DNA from: Palsa-1392 sp036490335
Lineage (GTDB): Bacteria; Verrucomicrobiota; Verrucomicrobiia; Chthoniobacterales; UBA10450
Assembly (NCBI GenBank): GCA_036490335.1
Contig: DASXEB010000017.1
Span: forward strand, 1 to 64,000
Reading direction: 5' to 3'
DNA: 64,000 bases
Shown: positions 52,593 to 60,933 of the stretch, piece by piece
Layout of the letters: every line of letters starts with the position of its first letter
Position numbering within the stretch: position 1 is the stretch's first letter
Made by a program: the position numbers and the translations under genes
Notes under the pieces: generated by a model
Database searches by the model: none
What the model saw: only the letters and a program-made list of their open reading frames with translations
Told to the model about the DNA's origin: nothing

Positions 52593-53540
52593 TCACAACG
52601 TCGCCCGCACCGCATCGAGCTGGCCCGCCGAGCCGAACTTTTCGTTCTTATGCGCGATGAAATTTGCGTACTCCTCCATGAAAATTTTTCCCGGCGGCCG
52701 AAAATCGAATTGCTCGGGATGATCGCGGAAAAATTCCCGATGCACTCGCGTCCAGACGAGCCGGCCGTCGGTATCGATATTCACCTTCGTCACGCCCAGC
52801 TTCGCAGCGGGCAGATACTCATTTTCATCCACGCCGCGCGCCGAAGGATCGAGCTTTCCGCCCGCGGCATTGATCCGCTCCACTTCTTCGATCGGCACGC
52901 TCGAGCTGCCGTGCATCACGATCGGCGTGCCCGGGAGCAGTTTTTGGATTTCCTCGATGACGTCGAAATGCAGACCCTGTTTGCCTTTGAATTTATAGGC
53001 GCCGTGGCTCGTGCCGATCGCTGCCGCGAGCGAATCGCAGCCGGTTTGCCTAACGAACTCGACCGCCTCCTTCGGATTGGTCAGCGACGCGTGACCTTCA
53101 TCGACCTTGATGTCTTCCTCGACTCCGCCGAGCTGCCCGAGCTCCGCTTCGACGCTGATTCCCTTCTTGTGCGCGCGATCGACGACACGTTTGGTGATCG
53201 CGACATTTTCGTCGAACGGCTCGTGGCTCGCGTCGATCATGACCGAGCTGTAAAAGCCCGAGTCGATGCAGTCGTAACAAGCCTCCTCGTCGCCGTGATC
53301 GAGATGAACGGCGAAAATCGCCTCCGGAAAAATCTGTTCCGCCGTACGAATTAGCGCCTCGAGCATGCGCTTGTCGGCGTATTTTCGCGCACCTTTCGAG
53401 AGCTGGATGATGAACGGCGCTTTGCTCTGCATGTTCCCGCGGAAAAGCCCGAGGATTTGCTCCATGTTATTCACGTTATACGCGCCGATGGCGAACTTGC
53501 CGTAGGCGACCTTGTAGAGTTGCGCGGTGGTCACGATCAT
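52593..53540 (-). CDS. fba: fructose-bisphosphate aldolase, class II
   Basis: 315 residues from ATG 53540. It is a zinc-dependent TIM-barrel aldolase: AYNVNNMEQILGLF, the zinc/catalytic motifs in FAVHLDHGDEEACYDCI (HLDHG) and GISVEAELGQLGGVEED, and TSHGAYKFKG and MHGSSSVP with VTKVNIDTDGRL. It cleaves fructose-1,6-bisphosphate in glycolysis/gluconeogenesis. It sits just outside the exopolysaccharide operon, separated by the 258-bp promoter gap, and is not obviously part of it. Confidence 0.95.
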   Translation of the reverse strand: MIVTTAQLYKVAYGKFAIGAYNVNNMEQILGLFRGNMQSKAPFIIQLSKGARKYADKRMLEALIRTAEQIFPEAIFAVHLDHGDEEACYDCIDSGFYSSVMIDASHEPFDENVAITKRVVDRAHKKGISVEAELGQLGGVEEDIKVDEGHASLTNPKEAVEFVRQTGCDSLAAAIGTSHGAYKFKGKQGLHFDVIEEIQKLLPGTPIVMHGSSSVPIEEVERINAAGGKLDPSARGVDENEYLPAAKLGVTKVNIDTDGRLVWTRVHREFFRDHPEQFDFRPPGKIFMEEYANFIAHKNEKFGSAGQLDAVRATL

Positions 53541-53607
53541 GACCGCGAAGATAGCCGCAATGGCGGACGCGCAAAAGCGCAAAGGAATTTTCGCGCCGCT
53601 GAAACCG

Positions 53608-53637
53608 TCTCGTTAGGCAAAAATCCCCTAACGAAAC
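53608..53637 (-). terminator. hairpin from an inverted pair of the 9-bp word
   Basis: TCGTTAGG (53610-53617) and CCTAACGA (53627-53634) with an eight-to-nine base loop lie four bases downstream of the kinase stop at 53642 (minus strand). One mismatch extends the stem to 11 bp. No U-tract follows, so termination would be weak. The arrangement copies the way uptake words form terminators in Neisseria. Confidence 0.45.
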
Positions 53638-53641
53638 AAAA

Positions 53642-55657
53642 CTACGCGCCGTTTTCCGCCGCCGGCAGGAGCACGCTCACCGAAGTCCCTTGCGGATTGG
53701 AATCGATATCGACGCGACCGTTGTGATCGAAGACCGTCCGTTTCACGATCGGCAGACCGAGCCCCATCCCGCGCGCCTTCGTCGTGCAAAACGGCGAAAA
53801 AATCTTGTCCTTCAAATCTTCCGAAATGCCTTTGCCGTTATCGTGCACGGTCACGAGCACCCCGCTCGTATGCTCGCCATTGCGAACCGGTTTGGCCGAG
53901 AGCGTGATGTGCGCTTTCGGCTGGCCAGAGATCGCTTCGGCCGCATTCGCCACAATGTGCGCGAAAGCTTCCGCCAGCGCGGTCTCGTCGCCGACCACTT
54001 TCGGCAGATCGTCCGGCAGCGCGGTTTCAACTTCGAAACCATTTTGCAAATGGCGCAAGCGCACCATTTCGACCGCTCTCTTGACCGGCGCGTGCAAATC
54101 GACCGGACGAAATTTCAGCTCCGGCGGGTGCGCGAAATTATTGATCTGGGTGATGCTCCGATCGAGCCGCTCAATTTCCTGAACCACGATCTCGTTAAAA
54201 TCGCGGCGGAAATCCGGGTCGTCGAAACGTTCCGGCAAAAGTTGCGCGAAGGTTTTGATCGCGACGAGCGGATTGCGCACTTCGTGCGACATGCTTGCGG
54301 CCAGATCGGTCCAAAAGACCGCGCGATCGGTCAGCTCCTGTTTTTGCCGCAGCTCTTCTTCCGGCGTCAAATCCTGAATGACGGCGACCGCGCCTAACGA
54401 GTCGCGTTCGTTCATCAGCCGCCGCGTCTGGACCGAAATCGAGTGGCGCGTTTTCGGGTCGATCCAGCGTTCTTCGATCTGCGCTTCGTCGCTTTCGAGC
54501 GCTTCGCGCAAACAACCGGCGAGCCGGCTGCCAACTGCTTCGGCCGGCCGGCCGATGACGTCGTCAGTCGTTAGGCCAAGAATTTTTTCTGCAGTCGGAT
54601 TGAACCAGCGAATGATTCCTTCTTCATCGGTCGCGACGATGCCGGGCGGGATCGCTTCGAGCAAAGTTTCAGCGAGGGTTTTTTGGACCGCGACTTCCTC
54701 CTGCAAACGCGCGTTCGCGAGCACGGTCGAGACGTGGTCGGCGAGCAGGATCAAACCTTCGAGGCTTGAATAATCGAACGGCTGGCCCGTGATGCGATGG
54801 CCAAAAAATAACCAGCCGGAAATGCGGCCTTCGTCGTGCAAAGGGACGATCACTTCCGCGCCGAAACCGTCGAGCGCGCGGCGCAAAATCTGGCGCTCGC
54901 CAAGATTTGTGACCTGCGAAAGGTGCGCGCGACTGACGAGGTGCGCGTGCATTTCGAGCCAGCGCACGAGCGGATCGCGCTCGCGATATTCGAGCTCGCT
55001 CGTCTCGGGCAGGCAGCGCACGCCGGCGCGGAGGCGATAACGTTCGCTCTGGCGCACGCGCGAGAAAAGTCCGACGCGCGCGACCATGGCGGCGTCGCCC
55101 AGACCTTCGACGACGCTGTTCATGAGCGAGTCGATATTTTCGCCGCGATGCAAAACGCGCGCGAAACGCAAAACCGAAAGCGGCGTCGCGGGCGCGCTGT
55201 TCGTTGATGACGCGGATGAAATCATGGCCGGTTCGGTCGCAGCGTTGGCGGGCGCCGGGATCGATTCATGCCGGAGCGCGTAATTTTCTTCAAGCAAACG
55301 CAGATGGTCGAGCGCGCGATCGATCAAAGGCTGGAAACGCCGGCGATCGAGTACGAGATCTTCGACCGCGTAAACGCCGGATTGCTCGGCTTCGCGCAAC
55401 GGTTCCGATTGCGGCGTGCCGAGCGCGATGATGACGATGCGCGGCCATTCCGCCTGCACTTGCGCGAGCAGGTCGCGGCTTTCGCGCGCGCGCAGATCGA
55501 TCAAAAGGAGCGCGGGATTGTTTTGTTCAAGAACTGCGAACAATCGGTCCGGATCGGCCACGTGCCGGAGCAAGGCCCGCGCGCGCAAAAACGCGCGACT
55601 GCGCCTAACGAGTTCGTCGTCCTGCGTGTAGAGCAGACATGCGGCCGACGCAATCAT
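53642..55657 (-). CDS. sensor histidine kinase (receiver-like, GAF, PAS, HisKA, HATPase)
   Basis: 671 residues, cytosolic. The N-terminal 120 residues resemble a degenerate receiver (PALLLIDLRARESRDLL). A GAF domain (about 165-325), a PAS domain (ATDEEGIIRWFNPTAEKILG), HisKA with His in LAASMSHEVRNPLVAIKTFAQLLP, and HATPase (NAAEAISGQ, DNGKGIS, GMGLGLPIVKRTV) follow. It starts four bases inside the upstream kinase gene's end, so the two kinases form a coupled pair. No response regulator follows, so the partner may be one of the nearby receiver proteins. Confidence 0.92.
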   Translation of the reverse strand: MIASAACLLYTQDDELVRRSRAFLRARALLRHVADPDRLFAVLEQNNPALLLIDLRARESRDLLAQVQAEWPRIVIIALGTPQSEPLREAEQSGVYAVEDLVLDRRRFQPLIDRALDHLRLLEENYALRHESIPAPANAATEPAMISSASSTNSAPATPLSVLRFARVLHRGENIDSLMNSVVEGLGDAAMVARVGLFSRVRQSERYRLRAGVRCLPETSELEYRERDPLVRWLEMHAHLVSRAHLSQVTNLGERQILRRALDGFGAEVIVPLHDEGRISGWLFFGHRITGQPFDYSSLEGLILLADHVSTVLANARLQEEVAVQKTLAETLLEAIPPGIVATDEEGIIRWFNPTAEKILGLTTDDVIGRPAEAVGSRLAGCLREALESDEAQIEERWIDPKTRHSISVQTRRLMNERDSLGAVAVIQDLTPEEELRQKQELTDRAVFWTDLAASMSHEVRNPLVAIKTFAQLLPERFDDPDFRRDFNEIVVQEIERLDRSITQINNFAHPPELKFRPVDLHAPVKRAVEMVRLRHLQNGFEVETALPDDLPKVVGDETALAEAFAHIVANAAEAISGQPKAHITLSAKPVRNGEHTSGVLVTVHDNGKGISEDLKDKIFSPFCTTKARGMGLGLPIVKRTVFDHNGRVDIDSNPQGTSVSVLLPAAENGA

Positions 55658-58176
55658 GCCGCCGCCACCTCCGCCTGGAATCGCGCGAGCGGGAGCAAAA
55701 TGTGGAAGCTCGTGCCGCGCTCGATTTCGCTCTCGACTTCGATTTGTCCGCCGTGTTCCTGCACGATGCCGTGCACAACCGAGAGGCCGAGGCCGGTACC
55801 GTAATCCTTCGTCGTAAAGAAGGGATCGAAAACGTGCGCGACATCTTCGGGTTTAATCCCGTGGCCGTCGTCCTGCACCGTCACGCGCAAAATTTCCTGC
55901 ACCTCGCCGGCCTGCACGGGCAGCGCAGTCGGCCACGCGTTGGTCGTCGAGACATCGGTCGAAACGGTGAGCGAGCCGCCCGGTTTCATGGCGTCGAGTG
56001 CATTGATGAAAAAATTAAGAAACACTTGTTCGATCTGATCGGCATCAGCACGGATAGTATCTAGCTCCGCATTCCACGAACGAGTCAATTTTATTTCTTT
56101 TTGATAAAGCCGGTGACCGACAAGGAGCAGCGCCTTCTCGAGCACCTCGTGGACGTGCATCGGCTTGAGCAGCGGCTTGGCCGGACGCGCAAAACGGAGG
56201 AGCTGATTAACAAGCGAATCGATGCGATCGACCTCGTGGCCAATGAGCGAAAAAAAGGTCTCGCGAAAATCGGAATCCTGATAACGCTCGGGCAAAAGTT
56301 GCGCGAAGGTCTTGATCGAGACGAGCGGATTTTTAATCTCGTGCGCCATGCCGGCGGACAGCGTGCCCAGACTTGCGAGCCGGTCGCTGCGCCGGATTTG
56401 CATCTCGAGTCGCTTCAACGCCGTGATGTCGGTCAGCACCATGAGGGCACCGAGCGGCGCGCCGTTTTGATTATGAAAAACCGAGCTGCTCGCGCGCAGC
56501 ACGCTCACCTTGTCGTCGGCGCGCAAGGTGATCTCGCGATCGCTCTGGCGTTCGCCGCTGCTCAAAGTGGAACCCAAAATCTCGCGCAGTTCTTCGGGCA
56601 GATTCGCGATCGTGCGGCCCAGCAATTCCGCGGAACGCAGGCCGGTGATTTCTTCGATCTCGTGATTGAAAACGGTGATCGCTTCGTTGCGATCGGCGGC
56701 GATGACGCCGGTGGTGAGATTTTGCAAAAGCGTCTCATTATAGATGCGCGCGTTTTGCACTTCGGTGAAAAGCTGCGCGTTTTCGATCGCGACCGCGAGC
56801 TGGCCGCAGAGCACGCGCAAGGCGTTTTGCTCGACCGTGCCGTAAATCCGCCCGGAGCGGCGCGGCCCGAGCAGCATCACGCCGACGAGATGTTCGCGGG
56901 AAAAAATGCCCATCGCGATGGCGATGCCTAACGACTGCATTTGCTTTCGCACCCGCTCGAGCTCGCGGGTCGAACGCACGCGATGCAATTCGTCGAGCAC
57001 GATCGGCTCCTGCGTTCTTTCCAGTTGGGTGATGATCGCCTGGTCGTTGTGCAGCTCGATCGGCGCGAGCTGGCTGCTCGCCTCCGCGGGCGGATATTGC
57101 TGCGCGAAACAATTTTTTTCGTGCAAAAGGATGAAGACGCGCTCGGTGTCGACTGCCTGCGCGATCGTTAGGCCGAAACGATCGAGCAGATCGGCGAGCG
57201 TCGTGACGGAACGCAGAATCGCGGTGGCCTGATTCATCGTCGCCTGAAAATCAAGCCGCCGCGCGCCGACAAAAAGCCGATCGGCGAGCGACTGCGAAAC
57301 CCCGCGCGCCGGCGCCATCGCGAAAGCGACGACGAGCGTCGCAATCAGATGAGAAAGCCCGCTGCCTTCGTGCCCGAGCAGCGGGACAAAGACGCTCAGT
57401 CCCAGCCACCAGACCAAAAGATAAAGCGCGACGAGATAAGCCGCGAGAATGATGTAGGCAATCGCGCGGCGCATGAAATAGCCGACCTCGAGAATTTTTC
57501 GAGTCGCGATGCCGTAAGCAATGACGAGGCTGAGAAAGACGACGCGGAAAGGCGCAAACCAAAGCGAGCGCGACGGGCCGAGAAAATAATCGAGCACAAA
57601 GGCGAGAAGAATCGCGACCGCGACGCCCGAGACCGCGCCGATGAGAATAAAGGCGAGCTCGGCGTGCTCGCCGCCGCTGGTGTTTCGAAGATCGCGCCAA
57701 TAGCTGACGATCAATGCGAGGAAACCGAGACCGAAGTAAGTCCAGTAAAGTTTTATCCCCGGCCCGTAGAGCGGCGATGGCGCTTCGTAAGGCCGGCTGG
57801 AAAGATGGGCGCCGTGCAAAAAGAATTTTGTCTGGCAAAGAACAACAATAAAGAGAGTCGCGATCAGCCAGACTTTCGAGTGGCTCAAAAGACCGCCCCA
57901 GCCATTGGGACGCCGGCGCACGGAGAGGCGCAAGAGATTGAGCGTGGCGAGATAGACCGCACCCGCGACCGAACCCTGCCGGATAGCAAATTCCGCCTGC
58001 GCCGCCGAGTCGGCGTTAAAGGCTAAAAGCAAACTGCCGAGCCAGCCGTCGATCGCGAGCGAACAAAGCAAAAAGCAGCGGTTCGCCAAACGCTTGCGGT
58101 TCGCCGAAAAAACCGCGATGCCGAGCGCGGACTGCAGCACCATCGCGGCGAGCGTTGGAAACGAGGCGCTGATCAT
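55654..58176 (-). CDS. membrane-bound sensor histidine kinase (7-9 TM, GAF, PAS, HisKA, HATPase)
   Basis: 840 residues. About eight hydrophobic helices in the first 300 residues (LGIAVFSANRKRLANRCFLLC..., WLIATLFIVVLC...) form an input domain like those of PrsK-type or NtrY-like kinases. A GAF domain (330-480), PAS (GVIAADRNEAITVFNHEIEEITG), HisKA with His in LSAGMAHEIKNPLVSIKTFAQLLP, and HATPase (FINALDAMKPGG, DDGHGIKPEDV, YGTGLGLSVVHGI) follow. It overlaps the next kinase by four bases. The two kinases share the motif [PL]VxIKTFAQLLPER, suggesting duplication. Confidence 0.92.
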   Translation of the reverse strand: MISASFPTLAAMVLQSALGIAVFSANRKRLANRCFLLCSLAIDGWLGSLLLAFNADSAAQAEFAIRQGSVAGAVYLATLNLLRLSVRRRPNGWGGLLSHSKVWLIATLFIVVLCQTKFFLHGAHLSSRPYEAPSPLYGPGIKLYWTYFGLGFLALIVSYWRDLRNTSGGEHAELAFILIGAVSGVAVAILLAFVLDYFLGPSRSLWFAPFRVVFLSLVIAYGIATRKILEVGYFMRRAIAYIILAAYLVALYLLVWWLGLSVFVPLLGHEGSGLSHLIATLVVAFAMAPARGVSQSLADRLFVGARRLDFQATMNQATAILRSVTTLADLLDRFGLTIAQAVDTERVFILLHEKNCFAQQYPPAEASSQLAPIELHNDQAIITQLERTQEPIVLDELHRVRSTRELERVRKQMQSLGIAIAMGIFSREHLVGVMLLGPRRSGRIYGTVEQNALRVLCGQLAVAIENAQLFTEVQNARIYNETLLQNLTTGVIAADRNEAITVFNHEIEEITGLRSAELLGRTIANLPEELREILGSTLSSGERQSDREITLRADDKVSVLRASSSVFHNQNGAPLGALMVLTDITALKRLEMQIRRSDRLASLGTLSAGMAHEIKNPLVSIKTFAQLLPERYQDSDFRETFFSLIGHEVDRIDSLVNQLLRFARPAKPLLKPMHVHEVLEKALLLVGHRLYQKEIKLTRSWNAELDTIRADADQIEQVFLNFFINALDAMKPGGSLTVSTDVSTTNAWPTALPVQAGEVQEILRVTVQDDGHGIKPEDVAHVFDPFFTTKDYGTGLGLSVVHGIVQEHGGQIEVESEIERGTSFHILLPLARFQAEVAAA

Positions 58177-58221
58177 CTAATTAGAAACCAGCCGGAGTGT
58201 GGAAGCGTCGCCATCGAAGCG

Positions 58222-59466
58222 CTAATCCTCCTGCACTCTTTCCACGATCATCGTGCTGTTCCCGCCGCCGAGGCCGCGCACATTGATCATCGCGCAATTC
58301 AATCGCGCGCGGCGCGATTTCCGCGGCACGAAATCGAGTTCGCAACCTTCGTGCGGCAATTCGTAATTTGCCGTCGGCGGAAGCTGATTGTGTTTGATCG
58401 CGAGCGCGGTCGCGATCAGTTGCAACGGCCCGGCGGCGGCGAGCGGATTGCCGGTCACACCTTTGATCGAACTGATCGGTACCCGTTCCGCGTGATCGCC
58501 AAAGACACGCCGAATCATTTTGATTTCGGCCATGTCGAGAAATGGACTGCCCGGTCCATAAGAGCAGATGTAATCGACTTCGTGAATATCGCGGGACGCA
58601 TTTGCGAGCGCCATGCGCATCGTGTCTTCAAGGCCGCTGCACATCTCGCTCGAATCATAATCCATCAACCCCGAGTAACCGGTGATCTCGAGATATGGCT
58701 GCACGCCGCGTGCCAACGCGTGTTCGAGATCTTCGAGAATCAGAATGCCCGCGCCTTCCGAGATCACACCCGCATCGCTCCGCACATCGTACGGTTTGCT
58801 CGCGCGGTGCGGTTCAAAATTATCGAACGAACTCAAACCCGCGGATGCGAAACAGGCCATCGCGAGCGGAGTGATGTGCGCGTCGGCGCCGCCGGCGAGC
58901 GCGACACTCGCGCGTCCCGAGCGCACACGTTCGGCGGCGCTCGCGACTGCGTCGATGCCGGAGGGACAGGCGGACGAAATCGTCAGCACCTGCGTTTCGA
59001 CTTCCAATTTTTCCGCGATCAAATGCGCGACGGCCTGCGGCTGACAATTTTTGACCACGCCCGGATTGACGCCGCGCGGACCGCGTTTCATGAGCTCGTT
59101 GAAACCGCGTTCGAGCACATCCATCGCGCTTGTGCTGACGCCGATTGAAATCGGGAGCACCGTTCCCGGCAGGCGTTTTTTCGGATCGTAATTCGCATCC
59201 TTCAAAGCCATCTGCGTCGCCACGTAGGCGAGCTGGGTGTGTCGCGCCATGCGCCGCGGCTTCCACGCCGCCGGCATGTAATTGAGCGGATCGAAATTTT
59301 TCACTTCGCCGGCGATGCGCGTTTTGTGTTCGCTCGCGTCGAAGCTCGTGATCGGGCCGATGCCGCTTTCGCCCGCGACCAGCGTGCGCCAAAATTCTTT
59401 CAGGCCCGTGCCGTTCGGCGCGAGCACTCCCATGCCTGTCACGACCACCCTGTTACCATGCCGCAT
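58222..59466 (-). CDS. beta-ketoacyl-ACP synthase-like protein with altered active site
   Basis: 414 residues of thiolase fold, FabF-like (VVVTGMGVLAPNGTG; SEGAGILILEDLEHAL). The nucleophile Cys is kept in SSACPSGIDAVASA. The two catalytic histidines of FabF are not: the usual NAHGTSTPLGD is ICSYGPGSPFLD (Tyr for His), and the usual GHLLGAAG is TGNPLAAAGP (Asn for His). It therefore cannot run the normal decarboxylative condensation as FabF does. It could be a priming or chain-length-type partner, or another acyltransferase-like enzyme. No ACP or other fatty-acid gene is adjacent. The N-terminus is preceded by 222 bp of intergenic sequence. Confidence 0.85.
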   Translation of the reverse strand: MRHGNRVVVTGMGVLAPNGTGLKEFWRTLVAGESGIGPITSFDASEHKTRIAGEVKNFDPLNYMPAAWKPRRMARHTQLAYVATQMALKDANYDPKKRLPGTVLPISIGVSTSAMDVLERGFNELMKRGPRGVNPGVVKNCQPQAVAHLIAEKLEVETQVLTISSACPSGIDAVASAAERVRSGRASVALAGGADAHITPLAMACFASAGLSSFDNFEPHRASKPYDVRSDAGVISEGAGILILEDLEHALARGVQPYLEITGYSGLMDYDSSEMCSGLEDTMRMALANASRDIHEVDYICSYGPGSPFLDMAEIKMIRRVFGDHAERVPISSIKGVTGNPLAAAGPLQLIATALAIKHNQLPPTANYELPHEGCELDFVPRKSRRARLNCAMINVRGLGGGNSTMIVERVQED

Positions 59467-59688
59467 AAATTTTCCCCCTGCTCCTTTTCGTTAGTCAGCA
59501 ATTCCCTGGCCTCGTGCCGCCATATTTCGCAAACGCCGGGCTTTCGACGAGAAAAAAGTTATTCACAAGTTGTACCTTGCGTTCCCCGTTAAATTCCGTA
59601 ACCATCGCGCCAGAAATGAATCCGTTAGGGTCATTCACTTCATTTTCCTCCGTCGAAGGCACGTTGTTAGCTTCACACGAGGGAAGCA

Positions 59689-60840
59689 ATGATCTCCACG
59701 GCTGAGTTACCACAGGTCCTCGTCATCGATGACGAGATGGGCCCGCGCGAAAGTTTGCGCATGCTTTTGAAGCCGAGCTATCAGGTCCACACCGCCGACT
59801 CGGTTGAAAAAGGTCTGCAACTTTTGACCGAAAAAAAACCGGACGCAATCGTGATGGACATCCGCATGCCGGGCATGACGGGCATCGAAGGTTTGCGCCG
59901 CATTCGCCAGATCGATCCGCATCTTTCCGTCATCATGCTGACTGGATTTGGCGCGCTCGAGACCGCGAAGGAAGCGCTTCGCCTCGGCGCGAATGATTAC
60001 ATCAGCAAGCCTTTTGATGCGCGCGAAATGCGGGAAGTGATCAGCCGCAACGTCGAGCGCACCCGACTTCATCGCACGAGCGAGACCGCCGCCGACGAGA
60101 TCAAGGAATTGAACAACCGCCTTCTGCAAGAGCTCGCGCAGAAGGAAAGATTGGCATCGTTAGGCCAGGCCTCCGCCGAATTTGTCCACGACATCGGAAA
60201 TCCCCTAACGATCGTTTGGGGTTACGTGCAACTGCTCGCGAAAAAGCTCGAAGATTCCGAAAAAGAAACCGGCCCGAAAACTCCCGGTTCAAACAAGGAG
60301 CTCGAAATCATCGAGCAAAACGTCCGCCTTTGTCGCGACCTGCTCACGATGTGGCAGAGCTACGGCAGCGTCGAAGCCGCGCCGCACAAATCAATCTCCA
60401 TCTCGGATGTTGTACGCAAGGTCGTCGAAAGCGTCGACGCCATGACAAAAGAACACAGCATCGAGCTGCACTGCGAAGTGACCGACGATCCCTGTCAGCT
60501 CATGGGCGACGCCGTCCAGATCACGCGCGCGATTCAGAACGTCGTCATCAACGCCGTCCAGGCGAGCACGGAAAATCACGGCACCGTTTCGGTCAGTTGC
60601 GTGCAAAAAGATTTTTATGTCGACGTCCGCGTCGCCGACACCGGCCACGGCATCCAGCCCGATCAAATCTCGAAAATTTTCGATCCCTATTTCACGACCA
60701 AACAAAGCAAGAGCGGCACCGGCCTCGGACTCTACATCACGAAAAAAGTGATTGAAGACCACAGCGGCTCGATCAAAGTCGAAAGCGAACCGAACGTCGG
60801 CACCAGCTTCACGATTCGTTTGCCGCTCGTGAACGAATAA
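59689..60840 (+). CDS. response regulator receiver fused to histidine kinase
   Basis: 383 residues: N-terminal receiver (VLVIDDEMGPRESLRML, phospho-Asp in AIVMDIRMPGMTG, Lys in YISKPFD), a coiled-coil linker, HisKA with His in ASAEFVHDIGNPLTIVWGYVQLL, and HATPase (AVQASTENHGTV, DTGHGIQP, SGTGLGLYITKKVI). A receiver ahead of the kinase means its activity is probably set by another kinase, so the overlapping kinases at 53.6-58.2 kb are candidates. It is divergent from the ketosynthase gene. Confidence 0.92.
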   Translation: MISTAELPQVLVIDDEMGPRESLRMLLKPSYQVHTADSVEKGLQLLTEKKPDAIVMDIRMPGMTGIEGLRRIRQIDPHLSVIMLTGFGALETAKEALRLGANDYISKPFDAREMREVISRNVERTRLHRTSETAADEIKELNNRLLQELAQKERLASLGQASAEFVHDIGNPLTIVWGYVQLLAKKLEDSEKETGPKTPGSNKELEIIEQNVRLCRDLLTMWQSYGSVEAAPHKSISISDVVRKVVESVDAMTKEHSIELHCEVTDDPCQLMGDAVQITRAIQNVVINAVQASTENHGTVSVSCVQKDFYVDVRVADTGHGIQPDQISKIFDPYFTTKQSKSGTGLGLYITKKVIEDHSGSIKVESEPNVGTSFTIRLPLVNE

Positions 60841-60933
60841 GCCGACTCGTTAGGCATTTTTTCGCGCAACGCGCGCCCGCTTTTCTGCGCGGTTAAAGAT
60901 TGATCGCCGCGCGCGTTCTGTTTTTCTTCAGGC

